From contig JAEMPJ010000041.1 of NCBI GenBank assembly GCA_022759365.1, positions 1 to 38,895 on the forward strand: a stretch of 38,895 nucleotides of DNA, written 5' to 3'. The stretch is from Thermogladius sp. (GTDB taxonomy: Archaea; Thermoproteota; Thermoprotei_A; Sulfolobales; Desulfurococcaceae). Positions 6,930-16,687 of the stretch are shown here, piece by piece. The notes beneath the pieces are model-generated. The model made no database searches. It was not told the origin of the DNA and worked only from the letters and a program-made list of their open reading frames with translations. The translations under genes were made by a program, and so were the position numbers. Positions within the stretch are counted from its first letter, which is position 1; every line of letters starts with the position of its first letter.

Positions 6930-9170
6930 ATGAGCATCCAGCAGGGTTTCATAGCGAGCTGCCTGAGCAGGGCTGTGGTTGAAGCCCTGTCTAAAACCCT
7001 CGGCGTCGAAAGGAAGCTCTTAGAGGAGGCCTTCGAGACCGGTAGGCTGAAGGTATCCAAGCCGCCCTCGAAGAGCATGGGTGACTACTCCATAGCCTTG
7101 CACTACGCGTTCAAGACAGCGGGCGTGAAGCAGGGGGACTGGCCCGCCCTCGCAGGGAGGATCATTGAGTACTTGAACTCAAGCAGTTTCAGGGACGAGT
7201 GCTTCATCTCGAGCGTTGAGTTCGCAAACGGCTACCTGAACTTCCACATCGACTTCACCAGGTTCTCCAGGCGGGTGATCGAGGCGATCTTAACAGGGGA
7301 GGTGGAGGGGAGGGTCAGGAGTGTTGGCGGCGGAAGAATGGTGGTTGTAGAGCACACCAGCGCTAACCCTGTCCACCCGCTCCACGTGGGTAGCGGGAGG
7401 AACAGTGTGATAGGGGATACCTTCGCCAGGATCCTCTCGAAGCTGGGCTTCAACGTGAACAGGAGATACTATGTGAACGACATGGGGAGGCAGGTCGCCT
7501 TCCTCGTCTACGGGGTTTCAATACTGAGAGAAAAGGGCGTGAAGCCCCCGAGCGATTTCAAGCCAGACCACTGGTACGGCATAGTCTACGCTCTTACAAA
7601 CCTGGTCATAGAGGAGAGGGGCCTCTTAAGGAAGCTGAAGTCAGCGGAGGCAGAGTTCTGGGCCTCGCTCTCAACCCTCCTCTCCGACCAAGCTGTGAGA
7701 AGCATCCTCCCCGAGAGCGTTGTCCACAGCCTTCAAGGGGTACTGGGGAAGAAGGCCTTCAACAAGGATACCGTCAAGCTTGTGAGAGAAGTGGAGGACG
7801 TGTTAAAGGGTTTCGAGCAGGCCTTGTCCAGCAATGAGAGCTATAAGTCGCTGAAGGCTAAAGCCGAGTCCTACCTCAAGCTAGCGGGGGAGTACGCTAA
7901 GACCCAGAGGCTTATCCGGAGGCTGGCGATCCAGGCCCCGGAGGCCTACACCGCAATATCCTCGAGTATAGTTGACCCCGAGAAAGCTCTAGCCGAGATA
8001 AGGGGTTTGATGAAGAAGTGTGAAGAGGAGGATCCAGCTGTTCTAGCCCTCTTCCACGAGGTCTCGAAGTCCGTTATAGACGGGTTCAGGGAGACGCTCG
8101 CAAAGCTCAACATCTCGTTCGACGAGTTCGACTGGGAGAGCTCGAGGGAGATCCTCTCCGGGGCGCACGAGGCTGTGAGAGAGCTCGAGTCCAAGCCCTT
8201 CGCCAGGAGGGAGGAGGGGGCTCTACTAGTGGATCTGGACGCCGCCGCTGAGCACAGCGCCTTCGTCAGGGATCTATTCCACCCGGACAAGCCGGGGAAG
8301 TTCATCATCGAGAGGAGCGACGGCACTACCCTTTACGTAACGAGGGATATAGCGTACACTATATACAAGTTCAGGAAGACGGGTGCTGAAGTAGTATACA
8401 ACGTGATAGCCAGCGAGCAGGCGAGGGAGCAGAAACAGGTGAAAGCAGTCCTCTACCTCCTGGGCTACGAGAAGGAGGCCGAGAACCTCTTCCACTTCGT
8501 CTACGAGCTGGTTAGACTCAAGGGCCTCAGGATGAGCGGTAGGAGAGGGCTCTACTACACTCTAGACGAGCTTGTCAAAGACTACTACACGGTTGTCTCA
8601 AAGATATACTATGAGACGGGGAGGGTGAAGGGTGGCGAAGCCCTCTCAGGCGAGGAGGCAAGTAGGGTTCTCGAGGATCTAGCGGTAGCAAACGCTAGAG
8701 CCCTACTCCTCTCCGTGGAGCCATTCAAGGTCTTGACGTTCGACCCTGGCAGGCTAGAGGAGGCTTTGTATGGTTCGACAATCCTCTACTCCTATGTTAG
8801 GCTCCAGAGCATTCTGAGAAAGCTGAAGGGGGTTGAGCCCCTTGAAAACCTCAGAGAGATAAGGGCTGGAGCACTCGGGCTCAGCTGGGATGGCTACGAG
8901 CCGAGTGAAGTGGAAGAGGAGTTGATTGACCTGCTGGCGGACTACGAGAGGGTTTTAGTCTCGTCCTACAGGGATCTCAAGCCAAACAGAGTCCTGGAGT
9001 ACGCTCTGGCCTTGAGCAACACTGTGAACAAGTTCTACGAGTCCCACAGGGTGATGGGCGAGCAGAGGAGTGAGGCGAGGGCTTTCAGGGAGGCCCTCGT
9101 CGTCGCGGCTTTAACCGTTATGAGGGAGCTGGTCGACGTCCTCGGCTTCCCCCACGTGAGAAAGATATAG
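6930..9170 (+). CDS. argS: Arginyl-tRNA synthetase
   Basis: 746 aa, class Ia synthetase that charges tRNA-Arg. The N-terminal additional domain (about 1-130) recognises the tRNA D-loop side. The HIGH-like motif is at 149-158 (HPLHVGSGRN), preceded by EHTSANP, which is diagnostic for ArgRS. Later comes YVNDMGRQVAFLVYG. The KMSKS position reads RMSGRRG near 530. The C-terminal helical DALR-type anticodon-binding domain ends the protein. It is longer than typical bacterial ArgRS, with a helical insertion at about 200-370. The ATG start follows GAAGGG weakly. A 69-base gap separates it from the GAPOR gene, so co-transcription is possible. Confidence 0.95.
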   Translation: MSIQQGFIASCLSRAVVEALSKTLGVERKLLEEAFETGRLKVSKPPSKSMGDYSIALHYAFKTAGVKQGDWPALAGRIIEYLNSSSFRDECFISSVEFANGYLNFHIDFTRFSRRVIEAILTGEVEGRVRSVGGGRMVVVEHTSANPVHPLHVGSGRNSVIGDTFARILSKLGFNVNRRYYVNDMGRQVAFLVYGVSILREKGVKPPSDFKPDHWYGIVYALTNLVIEERGLLRKLKSAEAEFWASLSTLLSDQAVRSILPESVVHSLQGVLGKKAFNKDTVKLVREVEDVLKGFEQALSSNESYKSLKAKAESYLKLAGEYAKTQRLIRRLAIQAPEAYTAISSSIVDPEKALAEIRGLMKKCEEEDPAVLALFHEVSKSVIDGFRETLAKLNISFDEFDWESSREILSGAHEAVRELESKPFARREEGALLVDLDAAAEHSAFVRDLFHPDKPGKFIIERSDGTTLYVTRDIAYTIYKFRKTGAEVVYNVIASEQAREQKQVKAVLYLLGYEKEAENLFHFVYELVRLKGLRMSGRRGLYYTLDELVKDYYTVVSKIYYETGRVKGGEALSGEEASRVLEDLAVANARALLLSVEPFKVLTFDPGRLEEALYGSTILYSYVRLQSILRKLKGVEPLENLREIRAGALGLSWDGYEPSEVEEELIDLLADYERVLVSSYRDLKPNRVLEYALALSNTVNKFYESHRVMGEQRSEARAFREALVVAALTVMRELVDVLGFPHVRKI

Positions 9171-9182
9171 GCTTTAATGTAG

Positions 9183-10589
<1,407 letters not shown>

Positions 10590-10616
10590 GCATTTTTCAA
10601 TTAAGATCCCGCAAAC

Positions 10617-10626
10617 CAATATAAAC
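10617..10626 (+). promoter_or_regulatory. TATA box of the UPF0251 gene
   Basis: CAATATAAAC precedes the gene by about 45-50 bases and gives a predicted transcript start near 10646. Confidence 0.45.
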
Positions 10627-10670
10627 ACGGAGATTCATAGCAATCCTGTGAATAAGGGATGGGTGTTTCT

Positions 10671-11006
10671 TTGCCGGGGATGGGTAGGAGGCGTCGCAGG
10701 GGGTGTTGTAAGCCGGGTAGACCCCCTGTACCGAGAATACTGGAGACCCGCTACAGCGGCGTTATATACCTCCCGTTCCAATCCGAGATCCCTGGTTTCC
10801 AAGGCGAGCCTGTTGTAATCTACGAGGATGAGGTAGAGGCCATGCGCTTAGCTTACCTGGAGGATCTGGATGTGAAGGAGGCTTCGAGTAGGATGGGAGT
10901 CTCGGAGGCCACCTACTGGAGGCTCCTCGACTCGGCTAGGAGAAAACTAGCTGAGGCTATAGTCTACAGGAAGCCTTTTAAAATATCTGAGAGGCCTCTC
11001 CCCTAG
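10671..11006 (+). CDS. UPF0251/DUF134 helix-turn-helix protein
   Basis: 111 aa from the TTG start. It begins with the family's basic MGRRRRRGCCKPGRPP segment including a CC pair. It contains LEDLDVKEASSRMGVSEATYWRLL, a sigma-70 region 4-like helix-turn-helix, near residues 60-85. DUF134 proteins are presumed DNA-binding and often sit beside DUF5320 or NifX-type genes, as here. Starts at ATG 10659, TTG 10671 and ATG 10680 are all possible. I prefer TTG because GGGATGGGTG lies 5 bases before it, whereas both ATGs directly abut a GGG. Confidence 0.8.
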   Translation: MPGMGRRRRRGCCKPGRPPVPRILETRYSGVIYLPFQSEIPGFQGEPVVIYEDEVEAMRLAYLEDLDVKEASSRMGVSEATYWRLLDSARRKLAEAIVYRKPFKISERPLP

Positions 11007-11040
11007 CCCTCCCCTAGATCAACTTGCCCTGGAACCGAAA

Positions 11041-11050
11041 CTTTTAAATA
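11041..11050 (+). promoter_or_regulatory. TATA box of the DUF5320-like gene
   Basis: CTTTTAAATA lies about 40 bases before the ATG at 11085, with GGTGAGG in between. The small gene therefore probably has its own promoter rather than relying on the UPF0251 gene. Confidence 0.45.
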
Positions 11051-11084
11051 CTTATGAAATATATTTCAAAACCTGGTGAGGAAT

Positions 11085-11339
11085 ATGGGTTGGTGGAGGC
11101 ATCCCTATTGGAGTCCATGGCCTGGACACGGCCCCTGGAGCTACCTACCACCTTGGGAGAGGCCTGGATGGATTCTCTGGTGGAGCGCTGGGATAAGGCC
11201 GCCTGTAACCCCCATCACACCGGCAACACCCCTTACAAAGGAAGCCGAGTTGCAGTACTTGGAGAACTTGAGAAGCTACCTTCAGAGCCTTTTAAAGCAG
11301 GTTGAAGACAGGATTAACGAGCTTAAGAGCTCGAAGTAG
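11085..11339 (+). CDS. Small Trp/Pro-rich protein with C-terminal coiled coil (DUF5320-like)
   Basis: 84 aa. The first 35 residues are packed with Trp, Pro and Gly: nine Trp, for example MGWWRHPYWSPWPGHG. A helical tail follows (EAELQYLENLRSYLQSLL, then KQVEDRINELK) with heptad spacing. This plan matches the small DUF5320-like proteins found beside DUF134 genes. Their function is unknown; the coiled coil suggests oligomerisation. GGTGAGG sits before the ATG; an in-frame GTG at 11076 is part of that site. The last 17 bases overlap the convergent PAPS-reductase-like gene. Confidence 0.7.
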   Translation: MGWWRHPYWSPWPGHGPWSYLPPWERPGWILWWSAGIRPPVTPITPATPLTKEAELQYLENLRSYLQSLLKQVEDRINELKSSK

Positions 11340-12654
11340 TCCTCTTCTCCAGGAATCTTTTGAACAAGGGGTCTTCTCGAAGACTGTTTAAAGCAGGGCT
11401 GTTTTTTATGATCTCAACCTCCCACCCTCTGAGAGAGGGGCATATGTAGCACCCAATCCTGTAGAAGCCGAGGTCGTAGAGGGGGTTTAACCTTACGCCA
11501 AGGGTGATCGACGCTAGCTGTAGGAGGAGTGTGCTCCACTGCTTCAAGGGGTAGGCGAAAGTCAGGTTGCCTCTCGAGAACACAGGTGGCTTCTGGCTCC
11601 TCGACTCGGACTCCACGTCCCTGTCCCCCACTAGCACCAGGCACTTGGCGTCCCCCGGGCAGACCTCCCGGTAAGCCTCCTCTATCGCAGAGACTTTAAG
11701 CCTAGAACACCAGCGATCCTCGTGGGTCGGGAAACCTTTTAATGGTAGGTGTGGCTTGAGCTCAAGCCTCTTAACGACGACTCCAACACCCAGCTTCTCG
11801 GAGACCTCTCTCACAAACACTTTGTTCTGGGGGAAGTCGACGTCTATATCCACGAAAACCGGGACTACTCTACTCTTCCCGAACTCCCTCACAGCGAGTT
11901 GAAGTATGAAAGTACTGTCCTTACCCCCGCTCCAGGGCACTAGGACGGTGTCGAAGGAGCCTAGATCCCTAATCCAGGCCGCGGTCTCGTCGACGAGCCA
12001 TAGAATGTAGTCTCGGTTAATCCTCGCCGTCTCCTCCAGGTCGACTTCTCGCGGTTGCAGACCAGTGTATTTGTCAAACCCCAGGTCGTCTCTTATCCTT
12101 AGGAACCCGGCTGGCCGCCCCTCGCTGTATATGATGTGCCTGCCCCCAATATCCCTTAGAGCGATGTACCACCCTTCTTTCAACCCAACGAGGCTTGACA
12201 TGAACCCTGGGACTCTGAACGCCAGGATATCGTGGTATACCTCGGGATCCTCTACGAGAGGCCTCGCGGAACTGCTGGAGGGTTTAAACTTGTAGAAGCC
12301 GTCCTCGTAGTAGAGCCTCATCCTTAATGAGGCCCTCGCCCTCTCGATCTCACGGCGTATCTCCTCGAGCCTCATATTCCTGATCTTAGCTTTCCCAACC
12401 ACGTGGACAACCGTGTTCGGGGAGTTGGTGCTGGGTATGATTGTTTTATCAGCGTCCACACGGTTGGCGAGGTAAATCACGTACAGCGCCCTGGTCGTAA
12501 ACGAGTTCAAGCCCTTCGTCAAATCAGCGCTAGACCTCGACCCGCCTAGAGAGACAACGCTGATCCCCCAATCCCTGTAGTACTTTGAGACAGCGTGCTC
12601 TACAGCGCTCCTATCGCTTCCAGCCCTCGTTGCGATCATGTACATCGGCTTCAT
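11323..12654 (-). CDS. PAPS reductase-like PP-loop protein, probably RNA or cofactor sulfur transfer
   Basis: 443 aa. The N-terminal 240 residues form a domain I do not recognise, beginning MKPMYMIATRAG and including YYEDGFYKF. The PP-loop ATPase domain starts with SGGKDS at 242-247. It is followed by HEDRWCSRLK, whose Cys matches the PAPS-reductase/DndC-like position, and near the C-terminus GCYICPSLRGWE. True assimilatory PAPS reductases lack such an N-terminal domain. The gene follows ttuA with an overlap or near contact, so a role in tRNA thiolation or sulfur transfer is a reasonable inference. A GTG at 12666 that overlaps the ttuA stop as GTGA is an alternative start. The open frame runs further upstream, but that part lies inside ttuA. 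Confidence 0.75.
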   Translation of the reverse strand: MKPMYMIATRAGSDRSAVEHAVSKYYRDWGISVVSLGGSRSSADLTKGLNSFTTRALYVIYLANRVDADKTIIPSTNSPNTVVHVVGKAKIRNMRLEEIRREIERARASLRMRLYYEDGFYKFKPSSSSARPLVEDPEVYHDILAFRVPGFMSSLVGLKEGWYIALRDIGGRHIIYSEGRPAGFLRIRDDLGFDKYTGLQPREVDLEETARINRDYILWLVDETAAWIRDLGSFDTVLVPWSGGKDSTFILQLAVREFGKSRVVPVFVDIDVDFPQNKVFVREVSEKLGVGVVVKRLELKPHLPLKGFPTHEDRWCSRLKVSAIEEAYREVCPGDAKCLVLVGDRDVESESRSQKPPVFSRGNLTFAYPLKQWSTLLLQLASITLGVRLNPLYDLGFYRIGCYICPSLRGWEVEIIKNSPALNSLREDPLFKRFLEKRTTSSS

Positions 12655-12662
12655 TCCAGTCT

Positions 12663-13628
12663 TCACTCCAGCCTGAAGACAGGCTTCTCGAGTAGGCCGA
12701 GCTCTATCCTGAACTGGCATGCCCTGCAAACGTCGTGGGAGGAGGGCTCGCCGCATATCCTGCACGTCTTGATCTCCTCTTCAACCTTCCTCGAGCCTGC
12801 TAGGAGCCTGACTGTCTCAAGCATGCTGTTCAGCAGGCCGTTCTTAGTCCCAGGCTGGGCCTCTTCGAGCTCGTTGATCATCCTCCTTATCTTGAACCTA
12901 ATGTTGAACTCCGCGTAAGGGCACTTGTAGTACTCAGGCTGGATCAAGCCGTTGAGGAGGGCGTAGATGGTCGTCTCCTTCTCCGAAACCTCGATGAAGG
13001 GCTTAATCCTCTTAACAAACTTCTCGTGGCTCGCGACCCCGGTGACAGGGGCTAGGCGGGCCAGCCTCTCAAGCGTGTCCTTAGCCAGGTTCATTAGAAA
13101 TGTCTGAACCATGTCATCCATGTTGTGGGCTGTAGCCAGGACGGTTCCACCCATCTCCCGGGCAACCTTGTTCAGGAGGTAGCGCCTGAAGACGCCGCAG
13201 TAAGCGCAGGGGAGGTAGGGTAGGCCCCTCCTCCTCCCCTCCTCCACGATCTCGTCGAGCGTCATACCTATGTATTCTTTGAAGGAGGCTATCCTGTAGG
13301 GTACGCCGAGCCTCTCGTTCACCCTTAGGAAGTTCATTATAGTGTACTCCCTGTAGCCTTTAATCCCCTCGTCTATCAAAAGAGCTGAGACCCTCCACCC
13401 CGGGTTCTTCCTTGAAAGCTTCCACAGGAAGTAGAGTAGGGATAGAGAGTCTTTTCCACCGCTCACAGCCACTATAATGTGCTCGTTTTTCCCCAGCATC
13501 CTGTACTTCCTTATAGTCTTTTTCACCTTCCTCTCAAAGTACTCGATGAAGTGGGTTCTACAGTAAGCAGTGTTATTGACCCTGTTCACGTATACAGCGG
13601 GCTTATCGCAGAAGCTACATTTAACCAA
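12663..13628 (-). CDS. ttuA: TtuA/Ncs6-type tRNA 2-thiolation protein
   Basis: 321 aa. The enzyme adenylates a tRNA uridine (U54 in thermophile TtuA) and inserts sulfur, which stabilises tRNA at high temperature. The N-terminal zinc finger uses C4, C7, C23 and H26. The PP-loop SGGKDS is at 56-61. C141 and C144 (PCAYC) with C236 (YYKCPYAEF) match the three cysteines that hold the [4Fe-4S] cluster in TtuA. The C-terminal zinc finger is CRICG and CRAC. The start is TTG at 13628. It is immediately downstream of the ECF S gene on the same strand (49-base gap) and upstream of the PAPS-reductase-like gene. Confidence 0.88.
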   Translation of the reverse strand: MVKCSFCDKPAVYVNRVNNTAYCRTHFIEYFERKVKKTIRKYRMLGKNEHIIVAVSGGKDSLSLLYFLWKLSRKNPGWRVSALLIDEGIKGYREYTIMNFLRVNERLGVPYRIASFKEYIGMTLDEIVEEGRRRGLPYLPCAYCGVFRRYLLNKVAREMGGTVLATAHNMDDMVQTFLMNLAKDTLERLARLAPVTGVASHEKFVKRIKPFIEVSEKETTIYALLNGLIQPEYYKCPYAEFNIRFKIRRMINELEEAQPGTKNGLLNSMLETVRLLAGSRKVEEEIKTCRICGEPSSHDVCRACQFRIELGLLEKPVFRLE

Positions 13629-13677
13629 ATACTAGGCCCCTTAAAGGTTGAATGGGTTAAACGGTTAAAAAACGGTT

Positions 13678-14265
13678 TTAAGGCCTCACAACCCTGCCCA
13701 CGAGGTATGCCACTAAACCGTAGATTAGCCCGCTCACGAACGCCCCTAGTATAATCCAGGTCATATAGTCCCACGGGTATATATCGCCGAACAAGACTGC
13801 GTCCAAGGCCACGGCCGGGAAGGCGGCTAACCCTCCCGCGAGCGCTGATACAACTGGGCCGTAACTCCTGTAGAGCCCTGCAGCGTAGGCTAACTCGCTC
13901 GCCAGCCCCTGCGCGAAGCCGTAGATCAAGTTGGTGAAGCCCCCGGCTGTGGGTATCAGGCTTTCTATGAGCCCCGCGACAGTCTCGCCTAGGAGAGCGG
14001 ACATAGGCTTCCTCACGAGCACGGCAGCCATTGGCGCGGCCATAAACCATAGCCCGTAAGTCGCAAGCCTAGCCCCCACGGGGCCCGCCACGGCTTTGAC
14101 AATGTAGTAGACTGTCCACCACGGCACGAACACTACCCCGAAGACCACGCCTACTAAGCCTATCACCGTGTAGTCTACACTCGTGTACCTAACTCTCCTA
14201 CCTCCAAGGTATAACAGGAGTGCTATTACCACGATTATTACCGCGGATATCGCTTCAATAATCAT
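13678..14265 (-). CDS. ECF transporter S component, YkoE-like (thiamine/HMP type)
   Basis: 195 aa, integral membrane with about six hydrophobic segments. VFVPWWTVYYIVKAVAGP, YGLWFMAAPMAAVLVRKP, ALLGETVAGLIESL and GFAQGLASELAYA match the YkoE family, which in bacteria is the substrate-binding unit of YkoEDC, linked to thiamine or hydroxymethylpyrimidine uptake. The ATG at 14265 is chosen because GGTGA lies 5 bases before it; a GTG at 14274 overlaps that site. The gene has its own promoter 155 bases after the EcfT stop. Confidence 0.8.
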   Translation of the reverse strand: MIIEAISAVIIVVIALLLYLGGRRVRYTSVDYTVIGLVGVVFGVVFVPWWTVYYIVKAVAGPVGARLATYGLWFMAAPMAAVLVRKPMSALLGETVAGLIESLIPTAGGFTNLIYGFAQGLASELAYAAGLYRSYGPVVSALAGGLAAFPAVALDAVLFGDIYPWDYMTWIILGAFVSGLIYGLVAYLVGRVVRP

Positions 14266-14320
14266 GGACTTCACCCGTGTTACTTCTATCTAAACATGGT
14301 TATTAAACTTGCAATTACTA

Positions 14321-14330
14321 TGTTATAATA
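14321..14330 (-). promoter_or_regulatory. TATA box of the YkoE-like S gene
   Basis: Minus-strand TATTATAACA sets transcription start near 14300, giving a leader of about 35 bases that contains the GGGTGA site. Two copies of a GAAAGAGTTC motif lie just upstream of it. Confidence 0.5.
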
Positions 14331-14343
14331 GAAACCCAGGGAC

Positions 14344-14378
14344 TTGAAAGAGTTCAACCGGTAGTCTAGAAAGAGTTC
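14344..14378. promoter_or_regulatory. Two copies of a GAA-AGAG-TTC motif, candidate regulator sites for the ECF S gene
   Basis: GAAAGAGTTC occurs at 14346-14355 and 14369-14378, 23 bases apart, about two helical turns. The first copy extends to a perfect dyad, TTGAA-AGAG-TTCAA (14344-14357). Both lie upstream of the TATA box. A partial copy (GAAAGAG, 16552-16558) sits at a similar place before the EcfA gene. This suggests one regulator, perhaps thiamine-responsive, controls both units. No regulator gene is visible nearby. Confidence 0.45.
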
Positions 14379-14429
14379 CACCCTATTTCATGGGGCTACC
14401 GCGATATGCCAAAACAGAGTCAAAAACTA

Positions 14430-15104
14430 TCAGGCGCCTACGGCGGAGAAATCCTGGAGTTCGCCATTCTTGTAAAAGAGCTTGAACTCGCGTTTAACCC
14501 TCCTCAGCCTGAAACCCCTCAGCTCAACCGCCACCCCAGTCCAGAAAGCCCTCTCATACCCTACCCTTAGGAGAGGTGTAAGCATGCTCGCCAGATCCAT
14601 TGGGGTTAAGGGTATCCTCCTCCTACCTCTTTGAACCCTCATATCCTGGATCTCCTTGAAATCCCTCGCCAGCAGGGGCATCAGCCTGAAAGCGTAGGCT
14701 ACTGAAAAACTAACCCCTTTAGGAAGCCCTAGCTCTCTCTCAAGCCCTCTAGCGACCTCGAGGGGAGTGTAGCTTAATATAAACCAGGAGCCGGCGCCCG
14801 CTATCAGGAGGAGCTTGAGGGAAACCTTGGCGAAGGCAATTACAGCGCCCCACCTAACCGGTAGCCCGAAGACCATGAGTATAGTCTCCCCTTTATTAGA
14901 GAACATCAACGCGTTCACTAGAACACCTATAAGGGAGATTAGAAGGAGGAGGTACACCCATTTAACCTTCTTGATGTTCTTGACTGTGAGGGCGAAGGAT
15001 AGGGTGGAGAGGAGGGCGAGAGCAAGCAGGTCGTCGAGTATGAAGGCCAGTGAAGTAAGTGTCAGTGTGATGATGAAGGCGGCGGACACGGAGAGCTTAC
15101 TCAA
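14430..15104 (-). CDS. ECF transporter transmembrane component EcfT (YkoC-like)
   Basis: 224 aa. Five or so membrane helices are followed by a cytoplasmic coupling region. The two short Arg-Gly motifs typical of EcfT are VQRGRR (about 178-183) and VELRGFR (about 197-203); they couple to the ATPases. The start is TTG after GGTGTGAGG. It overlaps the end of the ATPase gene by 8 bases, so the two are translationally coupled. Together with the neighbouring genes it makes a complete ECF module. Confidence 0.85.
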   Translation of the reverse strand: MSKLSVSAAFIITLTLTSLAFILDDLLALALLSTLSFALTVKNIKKVKWVYLLLLISLIGVLVNALMFSNKGETILMVFGLPVRWGAVIAFAKVSLKLLLIAGAGSWFILSYTPLEVARGLERELGLPKGVSFSVAYAFRLMPLLARDFKEIQDMRVQRGRRRIPLTPMDLASMLTPLLRVGYERAFWTGVAVELRGFRLRRVKREFKLFYKNGELQDFSAVGA

Positions 15105-16470
15105 ACCTCACACCCGCAACCCTGTACATCTCTATCGCGAGGTCAACGGGGTCTCTCTCCACTAGCCTGCCGCCCTCCACTGAGTAAGCCCTGTCTGCGA
15201 GATCCATCAGTAGCCTGGGGTCGTGTGTTGAAACCAGTATACCGGCGCCCCTGGAAGCCAGTGTATCCACGATCCTCTCAAGCTCCCTGAGCATGTTGTC
15301 GTCGAGGCCTGTGCTGGGCTCATCCATTAAAATAAGCTTCCTGGAGTACCCGTATGCCACCAGGTTGGCCAGCCACCTCCTCTGCCCGTGGCTTAGGGTG
15401 AAGGGGTTCGCCCTCCTAGCCTGCTCAAACCAGGGGAACAAGCTGGCGAGCTCGCTGAACCCCACGCTCCTAGCCGCGTCTCTAAGCTCCTTCTCCACGG
15501 TGGTTGATATGAACGTGAAGTCAGGGTGTTGGGGCAGGTAGAAGCAGCTTGCCTTCTCAACCCTCCCCTGTCTCACGGGCTTTATGAAGCCCGCTATAGT
15601 CTTCAGCAACGTGGTCTTACCTGAACCATTCGGCCCTACAACAGCTACTACCTCGCCTTCACTCACGTGTAGTTCCTCGACTGTTAAAATCGGCTGCCCG
15701 TAGCCGGCAACCAAGTCCTCGACTCTCAGAACAGTCCTCCCCGCGCTCCTACGCCTCCTCTCGTTGCGCCTAGGGTAGCTCGTACCTATATCCGGCTCGA
15801 CCCTTCCAACCCTCCCTTTCTCCACCGCGAAGACTTTGTCCGCTACGCTCTTAAAGTAGAAGGGCTTGTGCTCGACTACAAGTATAGTTGAACCACTCTT
15901 CTTCATAGAAGAAACTAATTCAACAACACTCCTAGTCGACCAGGGGTCGAGCGAGGCAGTCGGCTCGTCGAGTATCACTAGGCCAGGCTCGTGAACGATC
16001 GCCGAGGCTATAGTAAGCTTCCTCTTCTCCCCCAGGGAGAGGTCTTCAACATGCTGGGAGGCCTTGCCGGCTAGCCCGAAGCGCCCTAGGACTCTAATAC
16101 TCCTCTCAACAGCTTCTCTCGTGCTGTAGCCTAGGTTCTCCAGGGTGAAAACCAGCTCGCCCATGGGGGTTGGCATCGCGATCTGCTTATCGGGATCCTG
16201 GAGTACGACGCCAACCTCGGCGGGGAGCTTGCTGAAACCCTCCGGGCTTAAAGGGTTTAAGCCGTCGAGCTCGACCACGCCTGAGACGACACCGTTCATC
16301 AGGAACTTCAACACGCCTGTTATGGCCAGGATGATCGTCGTCTTTCCCGAGCCTGAGGGCCCGGTCAGGAGGGCTACCTCCCCGTCGCCGACCTCCAGGC
16401 TAGCCCCCTCTATAACCGCCCTCCCCGACCGAGTGGTGTACCCCGCCCTCAGCTCCCTTACTCTTAGCAT
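15097..16470 (-). CDS. ECF transporter double ATPase (YkoD-like EcfA)
   Basis: 457 aa, two ABC ATPase domains in one chain. The first half has GPSGSGKTT (Walker A), LSLGEKRK (signature) and LVILDEPTAS (Walker B). The second half has GPNGSGKTT, LSHGQRRW and LILMDEPSTG. Fused ATPase pairs are the YkoD arrangement, which fits the YkoE-like S component encoded downstream. Order on the minus strand: ATPase, EcfT, then the S gene under its own promoter. The ATG follows GGAGAG. Confidence 0.9.
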   Translation of the reverse strand: MLRVRELRAGYTTRSGRAVIEGASLEVGDGEVALLTGPSGSGKTTIILAITGVLKFLMNGVVSGVVELDGLNPLSPEGFSKLPAEVGVVLQDPDKQIAMPTPMGELVFTLENLGYSTREAVERSIRVLGRFGLAGKASQHVEDLSLGEKRKLTIASAIVHEPGLVILDEPTASLDPWSTRSVVELVSSMKKSGSTILVVEHKPFYFKSVADKVFAVEKGRVGRVEPDIGTSYPRRNERRRRSAGRTVLRVEDLVAGYGQPILTVEELHVSEGEVVAVVGPNGSGKTTLLKTIAGFIKPVRQGRVEKASCFYLPQHPDFTFISTTVEKELRDAARSVGFSELASLFPWFEQARRANPFTLSHGQRRWLANLVAYGYSRKLILMDEPSTGLDDNMLRELERIVDTLASRGAGILVSTHDPRLLMDLADRAYSVEGGRLVERDPVDLAIEMYRVAGVRFE

Positions 16471-16515
16471 CCAAATACTCTCCTGAAAACCAGGTTATTG
16501 ATATTTCAACAACCC

Positions 16516-16525
16516 GGTTTATATT
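16516..16525 (-). promoter_or_regulatory. TATA box of the ECF ATPase-EcfT operon
   Basis: Minus-strand AATATAAACC lies about 50 bases before the ATG at 16470, giving a leader of about 28 bases with GGAGAG. A CTCTTTC element (minus strand) lies 26 bases further upstream. Confidence 0.55.
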
Positions 16526-16687
16526 CTGCTAGTCGCTTAAACATACCTTGAGAAAGAGCAACTTTCGCGCCTTCACCGATCCTGGTGCTACGGTTAGCTC
16601 TGGCCAGGAGACTGAAGAGCAAACGGGGCACCCACTAAATACATTGTATCACCTAACCGAACCTAGGATCCAGATGGATACCGGCCA

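Noticed and set aside
11054-11305. Open frame of 83 codons overlapping the Trp-rich small gene
   Set aside because: The overlapping frame from 11085 has a GGTGAGG site and a family-like composition; this one is its shadow.
12655-12765. N-terminal extension of the PAPS-reductase-like protein
   Set aside because: It lies wholly inside the 3' end of ttuA; ATG 12654 or GTG 12666 is the credible start.
14346-14378. CRISPR repeat remnant
   Set aside because: Only two 10-base copies 23 bases apart, with no spacer array; placement upstream of a TATA box fits regulator sites better.
14275-14429. TPP riboswitch before the thiamine-type S gene
   Set aside because: The region precedes the predicted transcript start and I see no conserved TPP aptamer core such as CUGAGA with its partner helices.
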